Assembly: GCA_023101885.1 (NCBI GenBank) | Contig: JALPQD010000240.1 | Coordinates: 3,368,152 to 3,432,151, forward strand | Length of the DNA stretch: 64,000 nt | Origin: Typhlomys cinereus | Lineage: Eukaryota; Chordata; Mammalia; Rodentia; Platacanthomyidae | Reading direction: 5' to 3' | Position numbers and translations under genes: made by a program | Shown here: one piece after another, positions 21,777 through 33,017 of the stretch | How positions within the stretch are numbered: the first letter of the stretch is position 1 | Layout of the letters: each line of letters starts with the position of its first letter | Notes under the pieces: model-generated | The model's database searches: none | Told to the model about the DNA's origin: nothing | Seen by the model: only the letters and a program-made list of their open reading frames with translations

Positions 21777-22185
21777 TCATGGTTGAGGGTTTGAGCTCTG
21801 GTCACATTTGTGGAGAATTAACGGTTGAATTAAGCCCAGAGCAAACCTGCAGGACATTGTCTAGCTGATGAAGAAGGCCCAGCCATAGTGGGTAGAACAA
21901 GGCCCTGAACAGGTGAATAAAATACTAAGAGCTGATTGAGAAATTCGGCATTCTGTGTACATTTGGCCAGACATTCTGGTCTGGCAAGTAAGGATCCTCC
22001 CTCTCTCAGCCATTATGTAGAAATGGTATGGCCAGTTCCCGTAGCCCTAGTGTTCATGTGAGCTCTCCTGTCAAGCTGGACTGAGAACTGTAACCAGAAA
22101 ATTGTAAGAGAAAATAAACCCCTTGTTCCCTTAAGCCATTTGATGGTCATTTATCAGCAACCATGCAGACTGACTACAACAAGAC
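21777..22185 (+). mobile_element. Solo-LTR-like repeat (ERV-L/MaLR type), copy 2
   Basis: Starts near gtcatggttgagggtttgag and ends near gcagactgactacaacaag. It contains gcccagccatagtgggtaga, ggccagttcccgtagc and an aaaataaaccccttgttccc phrase holding AATAAA. It is the plus-strand counterpart of the copies at 17742 and 25205 and parallels 53282. Confidence 0.65.
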
Positions 22186-22647
22186 CCAAATATTAAAACT
22201 GCTGGAAGAAAGCATGAGGGAAATTTTTTAGAGATAAAGTTGTTGTGAAAGACTTTCTGAATAGGACTCCAGTAATTTAGGAAATTATAGCAGAAACCAG
22301 CAAATGGGGTTGCATCAAATTTAAAATCATACCTACCAAAGGAAACAATCACTAGAGAGAAAGCACAGACTACAGAATGGGAGAAAATCATTGGCACCTA
22401 CTCTTCTCCCAGAAGATTTACATCCATAATGCAAAATTCTTAATTAGTATGTAAGGAAATACATTTCAATCTACAACATACACGTATTTTGCTTACTAGG
22501 TTAATTATATTATTACCAGGAAAGCTGTAAAATTTTTCATAGAAAATTATTCACAGTGAATCATTGAATGGAGCAAAGTAGAAGAGAGTGGATTTGAATT
22601 TAAACTAGAAGAATGTTTGAATTCAATATATGTATTCTGAAAAAAAA

Positions 22648-24003
22648 AACCATAATTCAGAACATCAGAGACCCTACATTAATCACCAGGAACCAGGCCA
22701 GACTAATTTCTCCCCATCCTAAAGCTCAGGGAAATTTGGGAAAGAGAGGGCGGTGAGATTGTAAGAGCCTATGCCAGATAGAAAGTAACCATTTTGCAAA
22801 TGGGTGATTGACCCCTCTCTCACCGTGGTCTCCTACTTTTATTCCATCTACCTTTGAATATACTCTTATAACAAGACTCTAATTTAACAGGTTTTTATTT
22901 CTGGCCAGGGGGTGACATTCAATACCCATCAGGATGGAGCCAAGGGCATTGTAAGGGCAGCAAAACCGAAAAAAAAATCAACAAACCACAATTCAGAACA
23001 TCAGAGATTCTATATCAACCACCTGAAACTGGGCCAGCCTAATCTCTCCCCATCCTGAAGCTCAGGGAAATTTCTGGAAGAGGGGGCGGTAAGATTGTAA
23101 GAGCACAAGGATGGGAGGAGTCATGATATGCAAGATATTCCACATGTTAGGGCTGAGTAATCATAATAGGACTTTGCATGACCTGTGCTATGTCCAACAC
23201 ATTATTGACCTCGCAAAGTCTAGAATGAACTAAAGGCACTAGGATGCTTGGAGGCTAGGGACTGACAGTCACAATAGTGTTCTTAAGCTTAAGGGGAACA
23301 CATGAAAGGGTTCTGGGAAATGTCCCCCGGGTCCTTGCACCTCATCGGAAAGGAGGACCCAGAGGAGAGTTTGGCATGCACATTAAAGGATGCTCCGTGG
23401 ATTGGGGGGAGGCACTGAGGGATGGGGAGGGAGGGGATAGGGGAGGGGGGAGCAGGGGGGTCGGGAGGAGGTGGAGGGAGGGAGGGGACCAGTGTACCTG
23501 TCAAGTTTGTGTGAGCGGCAATAATAATAATAAATAAAAAGATTGTAAAAGCCTAAAGATGGGGAGGAGCAACGATATGCAAGAGACTACACACAAGTTA
23601 GGACCAAAGCAATCATAATAGGACTTTGCATGACCTGTGCAATGACCAACACATTATTGACCCTTCAAAGTCTAGCATGGACTAAAGGCACTAAGATCCT
23701 TAGAAGCTAGGGATTAACAGCCACAATAGTGTTCCTATACTTAAGGGGAACACAAGAAAGAGCTCTAGACAATGCTACTGAGTCCTTACACCTCATCAGA
23801 GAGGAGGACCCAGAGGAAAGTTTGATGTACACATTAAAGGATGCTCCAGGGATGGGGGGGAGGAGGCACTGGGAGATAGGGAGGGGGGAGGAAAGGAAGG
23901 GGAAAAGGGGGGAGGGAACAAGGGGGTCCAGGAAGGGGTGGAGGGAGGGAGGGGAATGGGGTACTTATCAAGTTTTTATGAGTGGAAAAAATAAGAAAAA
24001 ACA
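22648..24003 (+). mobile_element. L1 3' UTR copy split by another L1 3' UTR copy
   Basis: The host tail is 22648-22771 plus 23556-24003. Inside it, 22772-23539 is a second truncated L1 tail starting at tgccagatagaaagtaac and ending in aataataataataaataaaa. The interruption is bounded by agattgtaagagccta at 22756-22771 and agattgtaaaagccta at 23540-23555 (one mismatch). Both tails have their own polypurine tract. The apparent disorder of 3' UTR blocks is fully explained by this nesting. Confidence 0.85.
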
Positions 24004-24140
24004 TTAGGAGAATCTGTTTGCTAGCAGTAAAAATGTAATTAGGTAATTTGAACTAAGTCATTTGAAGTTGAAAAAATATGTATTTCTGAAACAATTGTTC
24101 TTTCATATGATTATCATAAAATTTAAAGGTGTTTCTTCAA

Positions 24141-24414
24141 GGGCTGGAGAGTTGGCTCAGGGGTTAAAACTGCCTCTTAAGCAGAAGGTCCTGAGTTGGG
24201 ACCCCAGGTCCCATGTGAAAATGCTAGGCAGAAATGGCTTTGGCCTGCATATCCAGTCCTGATGAGCGGAGCCTGGGAAATCCCAGAGTGAAGCAAAAAG
24301 GAGGTAGAAGCAATCCAGGGTGATTCCCGAAGTCACTCCTGGTCCTCCACAGGACACACAAGTTCCTTCTCTCTCATTCTCTCTGTCTCTCTCTCTCACT
24401 CACATACACACACA

Positions 24415-24452
<38 letters not shown>

Positions 24453-24492
24453 CACACACACAATGAACAAATGAGTAAATAAATAAAGTTCA
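24141..24492 (+). mobile_element. B2-superfamily-like tRNA SINE
   Basis: Head gggctggagagttggctcag, ggtcctgagttgggacccc as B-box region, body with gatgagcggagcctgggaa, CT tract then (CA)n at about 24395-24455, and an aaataaataaag tail. Diverged flanking copies of a target site (aaaggtgtttctt at 24126-24138 and aaaagtgtttcct at 24494-24506) are consistent with a target duplication. Confidence 0.87.
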
Positions 24493-24506
24493 AAAAAGTG
24501 TTTCCT

Positions 24507-24802
24507 CTGGCATCCATAGAAGCAGACAGGCAGGAGGGTAGGATTGATGGAGGGATTGGGACATGAAGGAAAACAGGGATAAGTACTCAATATGCTTGTA
24601 AACGCAAAAAAATTTTAAAAAGTGAGAGAAGGCAGGCCAGAGGGAGCTCTTGGGTCCATGAAGTTGGACAGGAAGAAGGGTGGGAGGGAATGGAATGGAT
24701 GGAAGAAGGGAGGGAAAGGGGGATGGGTGGGAGGGGCAATGGAGGGAAGTGGGGATGAGTACTCAATATGTTTTAAAAAACTAGAAAAATAAAATAATAA
24801 AT
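24507..24802 (+). mobile_element. G/A-rich retroposed segment with target duplication
   Basis: Two similar units, each G/A rich and ending in the phrase agtactcaatatg followed by A-rich sequence, occupy about 24507-24620 and 24640-24802. The whole is flanked by aaaaagtgtttcct at 24493-24506 and 24803-24816 (perfect 14 bp). It may be an L1 3' end of a different lineage; I cannot name the family. Confidence 0.6.
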
Positions 24803-25204
24803 AAAAAGTGTTTCCTTAAAAAGAACAAGTATACAACAAGAATACAAGCAACCCTGTCAATTAGTGGACATATGACCAGAAAGATACTTTACAAAAGAAA
24901 AAATGTAAATATCAAATAAATGCTTGAAAAAATACAATATACATATTATGGGAATGCAAATCAAGAGTAATTTATATTCCATTTCACCCTAATTTGAACA
25001 TCATCAAGACAACAAACAAAAAATGCTGCTGAAGAATCAGGAAAAAATGAAACCTATACATATTACTGATGAGAATGTAAATTAGTGCAGCCACTATGGA
25101 AACAGTATGCAGGTTCTTCAAAGACCTGAAAGTAGAATTGCCAGGTGATTCTGATATATCTGTCTTTATATGAACCTGAAGAAATTAAACTCAACATATG
25201 TAGC

Positions 25205-25620
25205 AGTTAGCCTGCATTGTTGCTGATAAAATTACCATAAAACTGTTCAAGGAAACAAGGGGTTTATTCTCTTACAATTCCTGGTTATGAGTGTTTGTCT
25301 AGCTAGGCAGGAGAACTCACACTAACACCAGGGTGAAGAGAACTGGCCACAAAATATCCACAAAATGGCTGAGAGAAGGAGCATCCTTACTTGCCCAGAC
25401 CAGCATGTCTGGCCAAGTGTACACAAGGATGCCAACTTTCTCAAACAGTTCTCTCCATTTATTCACCTGTCCAGGGCCTGATCCCACCCACCATGGGCTG
25501 GGCCTTCCCCATCCACTAAACAATCTCCTGCAGTTCGCTCTATGCTCAACTCAACTAACAATTCTCTACAAATGTGCCGAGAGCTCAAATCCTCAATTGT
25601 CAACCTGTAACTATGATAGC
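25205..25620 (-). mobile_element. Solo-LTR-like repeat (ERV-L/MaLR type), copy 3
   Basis: Reverse orientation: ttgctgataaaattaccata, aacaaggggtttattctc (complement of the AATAAACCCCTTGTT phrase), gaactggccacaaaatatcc, caatctcctgcag and tcaacctgtaac occur in the family order. It interrupts the end of the ancient L1 ORF2. Confidence 0.65.
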
Positions 25621-26023
25621 ATACAATACTATTATTTGAATACCTAAGTTTATCATATTTACAATAACCAAGTTATAGAGTCAACCTAGTGCAGCAGATT
25701 AAAAAAATGGAGAAAATTTGGCACACATTCTCAAAGGAGTACTATTCAATCACCAAGAATAAAATTATGATGGTTACAGACAATGGGTGAAACTGGAGGT
25801 CATGATACTAAGTAAAATAAGCAGACTCAGAAAGACAAATATTGTATGTTTTCTCTCACATGTGTAACTTACATTGAGTTTTTTCACATCATCTAAAATT
25901 ACTCTGCATGTAAGAGAGGTGAGAAGGAAAGAATACATACCAAAAGAAAATTTCATCTTCATCCATGTTTCATTGCTATAACTGAATATTACAGAGTGGG
26001 ATTTACAAATAATATAAGTTTAA

Positions 26024-26160
26024 CTCAAACATGGTGTTATACACCTCTAATCCCAGCACTTGGGAACTGGAAGCCATAGAAATTCAAGGCCAATGTTGGT
26101 CACACAGTCAATTCAAGCCTATATGAAACTCCACCTGAAAAAGAAAGAATAAAAGTTTAA
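26024..26160 (+). mobile_element. B1 (7SL-derived) SINE, diverged
   Basis: The core atggtgttatacacctctaa, tcccagcacttggga and attcaaggccaatgttggtc matches the B1/Alu order, with an A-box at tggtgttatac and the end phrase gaaactccacctgaaaaag. It is diverged, so an old copy. Confidence 0.8.
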
Positions 26161-26324
26161 GTATTGACCAGTCCAGAAGACTGAGAAATTCACATATATA
26201 GTGCTACCATCCTATCTAGACCCTTTCTTCAACACCATATGGTAAGATGTCTCTTCTGCTTCTTATAAAATCATTAATGTCATCATAGGGTCCTCAACCT
26301 CAGCTAATCCTAATTACTTCCTAT

Positions 26325-26692
26325 CATGGTATGAATAAGAATTTTCCTTCAAAGACCCAAGTCTTTGAATAGTTGGTGCCCAGCTGTTGATGATGTGAGG
26401 GAAGGCTGTGAAATCTTTAGGAGGTAGAACCTTGCTGGAGGAAGCACATCACCAGGGGAAGTCCTTGAGGCTGAGTTAGCCCAACCCCATTTTCATTTTC
26501 TTGGCCTCCTGATAGTTTCAGTGACCTGAATCAGCCTCCTTGTTTTGGTTGCCATGCCGTTACATAGGTGTTTTCCATATAATGGATTCTATCCCCTCTG
26601 GAAGCAGAAGCCAAAACAATAAACTCTTTCTCTTTTAGGTTGTTTTGTCAGCATATTTATTACAACAAAAGGGTAATTGAAACACTTACTAG
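26325..26692 (+). mobile_element. LTR-like repeat (MaLR type)
   Basis: The distal part, gaagccaaaacaataaactc then ttctcttttaggttgttttgtcagcatatttattacaac in broken form, has the AATAAA placement and ending of rodent MaLR-like LTRs. The proximal part is less certain. Confidence 0.5.
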
Positions 26693-26888
26693 AGGGCCTA
26701 CCTTCAAGTACAATTAACATATAGATTTGAAGATTAATTGTCCAACACGAACAGCTTCATTTTTACAAAATAAGAAAAAAAAAACATACTAAACTCATGT
26801 TTAAGTACTTATTTGGTTGCACATGTAGTTGATAAACACTCAGCCTGAAGATATTAGTCATCTGATAAATACTTAATAAATCAACTAC

Positions 26889-27383
26889 AGTATTACTTAG
26901 GGTTCTCTAGAGTCATGGAATTCACAGAATGAATATATATATAGGAAATTTATTGGGTTGGCTTACAGAAATGGCCGAGGTAGTCCAGCGAAGGCTGTCA
27001 GCAGCTGAGGTAGTCCAACAATGGCTTCCAGTAGCCGAGGTAGTTCCAACAATGGCTGCCAATAGCTAGCTGCTCAGTTCAGTAGTCCAGTAGGTGATGG
27101 CTGAAGGCTGGAGAACTCCTAGGGTCTTGGAAGGTCGAAGAATCCGGGCGGCCGGAAGGAAGAACGATTCCTAGCACAGCTGCAAGAAGGCATCTGTTCT
27201 CCTTGGTGGCTCCTTTTTATATGATGCAGTACTGGGAGGATCCTTTGAGAGCTTTGGAGGTCCTGATAGGATCTAGGGTGGGTATCCTTCAAGTAGTCTC
27301 AGCTGATCCTTTCCAGACGTGGTCTCAGCCCAGCTTAGTTAATACCGGGTGTGTCAAGTTGACATCCAGGCTTAACTATCACA
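26889..27383 (-). repeat. ERV-L 3' LTR
   Basis: About 98% identical to the LTR at 33018-33514. The last bases have mutated: the plus-strand TG expected at 26889-26890 is AG. The TATA box complement is at 27212-27221 and the AATAAA complement at 26949-26954. A purine-rich stretch (minus-strand acaagggatggact) lies directly before it at about 27384-27397 and is the likely polypurine tract. Confidence 0.95.
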
Positions 27384-27397
27384 AGTCCATCCCTTGT

Positions 27398-27711
27398 CAA
27401 CTTGACACCAAATCACATTTCCTTAGGCCATTAAAAATTCTCCAAATAAAACAGTAAGATTCATAGTTCCGCCTAAAATAATATAGCTATCCACGTACAA
27501 CCGCACACGCATTATTTTTACAAGATTAATGACAATGCCCCTTAAGAAATGCTTAGTCTTAGTGTCCCATAATACAATATCATCATGTAGATTACAGCAT
27601 TTCATCTCATAACTACAGATTAACATATTACATTGCATAAATATCTTCTTAGAGTATGTGCACATGCACAAGTCTATTCTTGACAGTCTAGACCAGAAGC
27701 ACTCATGGCAA
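27398..27711 (-). other. Region between dUTPase and 3' LTR, no env
   Basis: About 310 bp with only short chance frames. ERV-L elements lack env, so its absence is expected rather than a deletion. Confidence 0.8.
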
Positions 27712-29072
27712 TTATAATCCTCGTTTCTGTAACTGGTTACGTGGCCTTAGGTGGTATTTATAACTACCTTCTTCTACTATCCATTCTGTATTTCCTCCAC
27801 CTTCAGCAAGTACTTCTGCAGGTCTTGGCTCTTTACCTGGAGGGATTATCCATACCTTCATTCCTGAAGGATCTGGACCATTTACTGTCTTTCCTGTGTT
27901 GGGTTGCTGTAAATTCCCATTGACCTTAATCACAGGACATGGTAATACCAAGAGACGCCCTAGTGGGTCTCCTACACTCCAGACATATTCTTCCTTACCA
28001 CCATTGTGGAGAACGAGTCCAATTTCTCCTTGGTGGTCTGGGTCGATCACCCCTCCTAACACTGTTATTCCTTTCTTGGTCTGTTGGCTCAAGGGCATCA
28101 GAAGTCCAAAATAACCAGGAGGAAGCCTTAGCTTCCAGTTCAAAGGAATAGTTGCTGTGTCTCCTGGCAGAAGCATTCCCTGCTCTGGACTCAAAACTTC
28201 TAAGCCAGTAGAATACAGGCTTGCGGGAACAGGAAGCAAAAATTTTCCTAATGGGTCACTAGGAGTGATAGTAAGAGGAGCTATTCCTGTTTCCACCCCT
28301 TGATTCCTGGACCCATGAATCCTGGCTATAGGAGACACCATACCATATATTGGACACTGGTTTAAGGCATATACTGCCTTCTGGAGAATTCTGCCCCATT
28401 CTTCCAGACTATTACCACCTAATTGATGCTGTAATTTTGCCTTTAAAAGGCCATTCCACCGTTCTATCAAGCCAGCTGCTTCAGGATGGTGGGGAACATG
28501 GTAAGACCAATGAATCCCATGGTCATGTGCCCACTGCCGTACTACTTTAGCTGTGAAATGAGTTCCCTGGTCAGAAGCAATGCTGTGTGGAATTCCATGA
28601 CGGTGGATAAGGCATTCTGTAAGTCCCTGGATGGTAGTCTTGGCAGAAGCACGACGTGCAGGAAAGGCAAATCCATAACCAGAATAAGTGTCTATCCCGG
28701 TAAGAACAAACTGCTGCCCTTTCCATCTTGGAAGTGGTCCAATGTAGTCAATCTGCCACCACGTTGCTGGTTGGTCTCCTCGAGGAATAGCTCCATATCG
28801 AGGACTCAGCGTTGGTCTCTGCTGCTGGCAATTTGGCACTCAGCAGCAGCTGTAGCCAGGTCAGCCTTGGTGAGTGAAAGTCCATGTTGTTGAGCCCATG
28901 CATAACCTCCATCTCTGCCACCATGTCCACTTTCCTCATGGGCCCATTGGGCAATGACAGGAATGGCTGGGGAAAGAGGCTGACTGTCCACAGAACGGGT
29001 CATCTTATCCACCTGATTATTGAATGTTTCTTCTGCCGATGTCATCTTTTGATGAGCATTTACATGAGACAC
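27712..29072 (-). pseudogene. pol: ERV-L integrase fused to C-terminal dUTPase
   Basis: Integrase inserts the viral DNA; the dUTPase removes dUTP. The HHCC finger (H at WAHEESGH and the following C residues) is split by a frameshift at about 28830. The 375-codon open frame from 28839 to 27712 carries the catalytic DD35E: Asp in WQIDYIG, Asp in SDQGTHF, Glu in HPEAAGLIERW, with 35 residues between the last two. From about residue 190 it continues without a stop into a dUTPase-like fold (SPEQGMLLPGDTATIP; GVIDPDHQGEI coded at about 28021-28053). The dUTPase after integrase is the diagnostic ERV-L arrangement. No env follows. Confidence 0.93.
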
Positions 29073-29981
29073 AAATATCTTTGTGTCCTTTGCCCACTGG
29101 GAGAGATCTATTCACATGCTTCTTCCCCAGATGTCTTTTTCACCAATTTTCCAATTATGTTCCTTCCAAGTCCCCGACCATCCTGCCAAACCATTGGCTA
29201 CAGCCCATGAATCAGTATACAGTCGCACATCTGGCCATTTTTCCTTCCAGGCAAAGTGTACAACCATGTGCACTGCCCAAAGTTCTGCCCACTGTGAAGA
29301 TTTCCCTTCTCCATTGTCCTTTAGGGTTGTTGCAGAAAGGGGTTGCAGCATTGCAGCTGTCCACTTCTGGGTGGCACCAGAATAGCGAGCAGAACCATCT
29401 GTGAACCAGGCCCTAGTCTTCTCTTCTTCAGTTAGCTGATCATAGGGCACACCCCAGGAGGCCATAGGTGCATGCTTGAGAACAGGCATTGCAACAGGTT
29501 GGGGAACCATAGGCATTTGGGCAACTTCTTCATGTAGCTTACTTGTGCCTTCAGGACCCGCTCCGGCCCTGTCTCGTATGTACCATTTCCATTTAATAAT
29601 AGATTACTGCTGTGCCCGTCCAACTTTATGGCTTGCTGGGTCAGATAATACCCAACTCATGATGGGTAACTCAGGTCGCATGGTAACTTGGTGACCCATT
29701 GTCAGACGTTCAGTTTCCACTAAAGCCCAATAACAAGCCAAGAGTTGTTTCTCAAAAGAAGAGTAATTGTCTGCCAATGATGGCAGGGCCTTGGTCCAAA
29801 ATCCCAAGGGTCTCCTCTGTGATTCACCTATGGGAGCCTGCCAGAGACTCCAAACAGCATCTCTATCTGCAACAGACACTTCCAATACCAGTGGGTCTGC
29901 TGGATTATATGGTCCAAGTAGCAAGGCAGCCTTACAGCAGCTTGAACCTGCTGAAGAGCCTTCTCTTGTTCTGGGCCCCAC
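28840..29981 (-). pseudogene. pol: ERV-L RNase H domain, two in-frame stops
   Basis: RNase H removes RNA from the RNA/DNA hybrid. Residues RAWFTDGSARYSG (first Asp), QWAELWAVH (Glu), VRLYTDSWA (Asp) and NNQVDKM (last Asp) appear in the usual order between about 29450 and 28990. A stop at about 29602 separates the connection region (29981-29604) from RNase H, and a TGA at about 29109-29111 cuts it before the last Asp; both are in the same frame, so the breaks are point mutations. Confidence 0.88.
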
Positions 29982-30724
29982 TCAAAGCTGGCAGCTTTCC
30001 GAGTTACTTGGTATAGGGGCCTAAGTAACACACCCAAGTGAGGAATGTGCTGCCTCCAAAATCCAAACAGGCCCACCAAACGCTGTGCTTCTTTCTTAGT
30101 GGTGGGAGGGGCCAGGTGCAACAACTTATCCTTAACCTTAGAGGGGATACCTCTACATGCCCCATACCACTGAACTCCTAAAAATTTTACTGAAGTGGAA
30201 GGTCCTTGGATTTTGGTTGGGTTTATTTCCCATTCTCTGTTGCGCATATGCCTTACCAACAAATCCAAAATGCTTGCTACTTCCTGCTCACTTGAGCCAA
30301 TCAGCATAATATCATCTATATAATGGACTAGTGTGATATCTTGCGGAAGAGACAAGCGATCAAGATCTCTGCGGACCAAATTATGGCATAGGGCTGGAGA
30401 ATTAATATACCCTTGAGGTAACACTGTAAATGTATACTGCTGGCCTTGCCAACTGAAGGCAAATTGCTTCTGATGATCTTTATGAATAGGTATGGAGAAA
30501 AAAGCATTTGCAAGATCAATGGCTGAATACCAAGTACCAGGAGATGTGTTGATCTGCTCAAGCAATGAAACCACATCTGGTACAGCAGCTGCAATTGGAG
30601 TCACAACTTGGTTAAGTTTGCGATAATCAACAGTCATTCTCCATGATCCATCTGTCTTCTGCACAGGCCAAATGGGAGAGTTAAAAGGAGAGGTGGTCAG
30701 AACCACCACCCCTGCATCCTTCAA
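29828..30724 (-). pseudogene. pol: ERV-L reverse transcriptase domain
   Basis: Copies the RNA genome into DNA. The open segment holds fingers and palm motifs in order: [19 protein letters not shown], the catalytic [21 protein letters not shown] and the YIDD box coded at 30311-30322. The thumb follows ([10 protein letters not shown]). It is open for nearly 300 codons, but it is not joined in frame to protease upstream, and the frame shifts at about 29900-29985 before RNase H. The motifs alone look intact. Confidence 0.93.
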
Positions 30725-31200
30725 GTCCTTTATGGTGCACTAATTTCTGTAATTCCTCCAGGGATACGATACTGTTTCTGATTCACAATTTTCCTTGGTA
30801 GAGGCAATTCTAAAGGCTTCCATTTGGCTTTCCCAACCATAATGGCTCTTACTCCACATTTCAAGGAACCAATGTGAGGGTTCTGCCAACTTCTAAGTAT
30901 ATCTATTCCAATTATACATTTTGGTACTGGGGAAATAACCACTGGATGAGTTCGGGGACCTACTGGACCTACTGAGTCGAACATTAGCCAAAACTCCATC
31001 AATCACCTGACCTCCATATGCCCCTACTTTAACTGGAGGGCCACTATGTTTTTTAGGGTCTCCTGGAATCAGTGTCAACTCAGACCCAGTATCTAGTAGA
31101 CCCCGAAATGTCTGATTATTTCCTTTCCCCCAATGCAGTTACTCTAGTGAAAGACCTCAGGTCCCTTTGTGGAAGGACAGGAGAAAGATTAATATTAAAG
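30725..31200 (-). pseudogene. pro: ERV-L protease region, frame-broken
   Basis: Retroviral aspartic protease matures Gag and Pol. The minus strand codes LLDTGSELTLIPG with the catalytic DTG at 31085-31093. The frame then continues (GAYGGQVIDGVL) to about 30893, and the second half (PKCIIGIDILRSW, the region near the protease C-terminal GxD motif) is in another frame, 31002-30730. A frame change near 31000 and a second near 30730 before the reverse transcriptase make it nonfunctional. Confidence 0.82.
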
Positions 31201-31250
31201 CTTTTTGCTATAATGCCAATGTCCTTCCTTAAAGGAACCCAGCCTCCTCT

Positions 31251-32973
31251 TCATTCAAGGGGTTCTGGATCTGTAAACTGGCTCAAGCCTGGAAATTGGT
31301 TGACAGGCTGTGATTCTCTGCTACTACGACTAAAGTCAGCTTTTCTTTCATTTCTGTTAGAATTTTTCTGCTTGTACAGGTCAAATAAGAACTTTGTAGG
31401 CTTCTTATCTATTTTACTTTTGGGGACACCATGGTTAATTAGCCAATGCCAAAGGTCTAAACGAGTGAGACCCTCATAAGTACTGTTCTGTCTAGGCTGC
31501 ACATTATGGTTAGTATGCTTACTTTGCCATTGGCGATTCAATGCTGCCACTTGGCCCCTACTACTCCTCGATCCACCTAGGCCCATTGAATTTAAGTCTT
31601 CCAACTGGGCAGCAGCATCTCCTATTATTAGGTCTGGAACAAGGAGAAGAGCAATGATAGGAGCCTTCATATTTGGTGCTGCCCCTCTCACCAATTTATT
31701 AAGTACATTTCTGGTAAAAGGCATGTCATCTGGATTCTCCCATTGAGAATTGGATTTTAAAGAACGTATCCAGTCAAGCATACCAATTTCCCTGAGCCTC
31801 TTAATCCCATCATCAACATTAAACCAAGGAATGTCTGGAATCTCCAGTTCCTTTTCAGATGGCCAAACTTTAATAAATACTTCAGCTACCCACTCAAATA
31901 AACTCTTGGCACCATTTTTAACTCTATGAGTAGCAGTGTTAAACCTAGAATCTCTACTCAATGGGCCCATTTCTGTGAACTCACTTTTATCCAGTTTTAT
32001 GCTCCTTCCACCAGTATCCCATAGCCTTACAATCCATTCCCAGGGGTATTCCCCAGACTGCTGCTTAAACATGTTAGAAAAGTCATGGAGTTCTTTAGGA
32101 GTATAACGTACCTCCTCATGGACCATAGTTTCTATTTCACCTTTAGGAGCCTGTTTAGCCTTAAGCCTAGTTATAGGCCTGGAAGCAATCACAGGTGGGC
32201 GTGCCATAAAAATCAGCATTTTCTTGAGGCAAAGTCTTTGCTCTCCTTTCAGACAAATCATGAGTAATTCCCTTACGCAAAGATGGAGATAGCAATTCTG
32301 TAGAGGGTGGGAGTGGGGATTCATTCTCTGCTAAGGGTGGGGAGACCATTTCATCAGGCAGAATAAATGCACCAGAATTTGAGAGTTCAACGTCCTCGTC
32401 CTCATCATCAGTTTGGTCTTCCCACACATCAGCATCCCACTTTTCAGGATCCCACTCTTGGCCAATCAGTGCTTTTACTTTAACCGCCAACACCTTTCGA
32501 GGCTGGGAATTCAATTTACATTGTAACTCAGCCACCCTAATAATCAAAGTTTTGGTTTGATTTTCACCAATTCTAGCCCTATTGCTACTGGACAAAAGAT
32601 TCTCTTCTAGAGCACACTTAGAAACTTCTAAGTTTTTTATGCGCTTTCTGAGTTCGATATTTTCCTCACTGAGATATTCCTTTTCCATTTGTAGTTTATT
32701 GAGAGATGCTAGAAGCAACCAGTCAGCATCATCATTTTCCTTATTCTTACTCATTTTATGTAAAGTTTCATATACGGAATCGCTGGGCTTCTCAATCCTC
32801 GCAAGAGGGGCATCAAGATTGTCTAACACACCTACTTTTACCAGTTCTAGAAACAATTCACTCCAAACAGTTGCAGTATCCTCCATGCCACTAGGGGAGT
32901 CTTTAGTCGCTGGAGGTTTCACTGGGTCAAAAAGCCAGCTCCAGATATCACAAAGCTTGCCAGCAAAATTCAT
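31251..32973 (-). pseudogene. gag: ERV-L gag, one frameshift
   Basis: Gag builds the virus-like particle. The ATG at 32973 opens a 268-codon frame (to 32167) that starts MNFAGKLCDIWSW; residues about 85-170 are rich in E, L and K with heptad spacing (coiled coil). A second frame, 32324-31251, carries the capsid-like part (for example YTPKELHDFSNMFKQQ and PWFNVDDGIKRLREIG). The two frames overlap, and the break lies near 32205-32235, so full Gag is not made. No CCHC zinc knuckle is visible. The ATG lies only about 24 nt after the primer site, leaving almost no leader. Confidence 0.88.
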
Positions 32974-32997
32974 TCTTACAATTCTGTTTCTCTAGAA

Positions 32998-33012
32998 CCA
33001 CTTCTGGTACCA
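32998..33012 (-). promoter_or_regulatory. Primer binding site, tRNA-Leu type
   Basis: The minus strand reads tggtaccagaagtgg, five bases downstream of the 5' LTR end. It is complementary to the 3' end of a leucine tRNA (…ccacttctggtacca), as expected for ERV-L. The isoacceptor (UAA) is from memory of tRNA 3' ends. Confidence 0.85.
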
Positions 33013-33017
33013 ATTTC

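Larger units (their letters stand above)
17500..25990 (+). pseudogene. Ancient L1 ORF2, scattered in pieces by later insertions
   Basis: Pieces at 17500-17740, 18570-18772 with 19045-19800, 20376-20492 with 21528-21776, 22186-22640, 24817-25199 and 25640-25985 follow the order of L1 ORF2 from the region before the reverse transcriptase to the C-terminus. Examples: 18650-18760 corresponds to GFIPNIQG, INVINYINRL; 19070-19200 to QHPFMLK, ARIILNG-like and LLLKSGKR; 21650-21700 to the [10 protein letters not shown] region; 25730-25830 to the end of ORF2. All pieces carry many stops. The gaps are filled by LTRs, SINEs and young L1 tails. Confidence 0.7.

Noticed and set aside
27398..27711. Search for an env gene between dUTPase and 3' LTR
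   Set aside because: Only about 310 bp with no signal peptide, membrane segment or env motif; ERV-L elements lack env.
27883..29694. Plus-strand frames across the provirus (for example 28486-28893, 29024-29404)
   Set aside because: Antisense to the recognisable integrase and RNase H codons.
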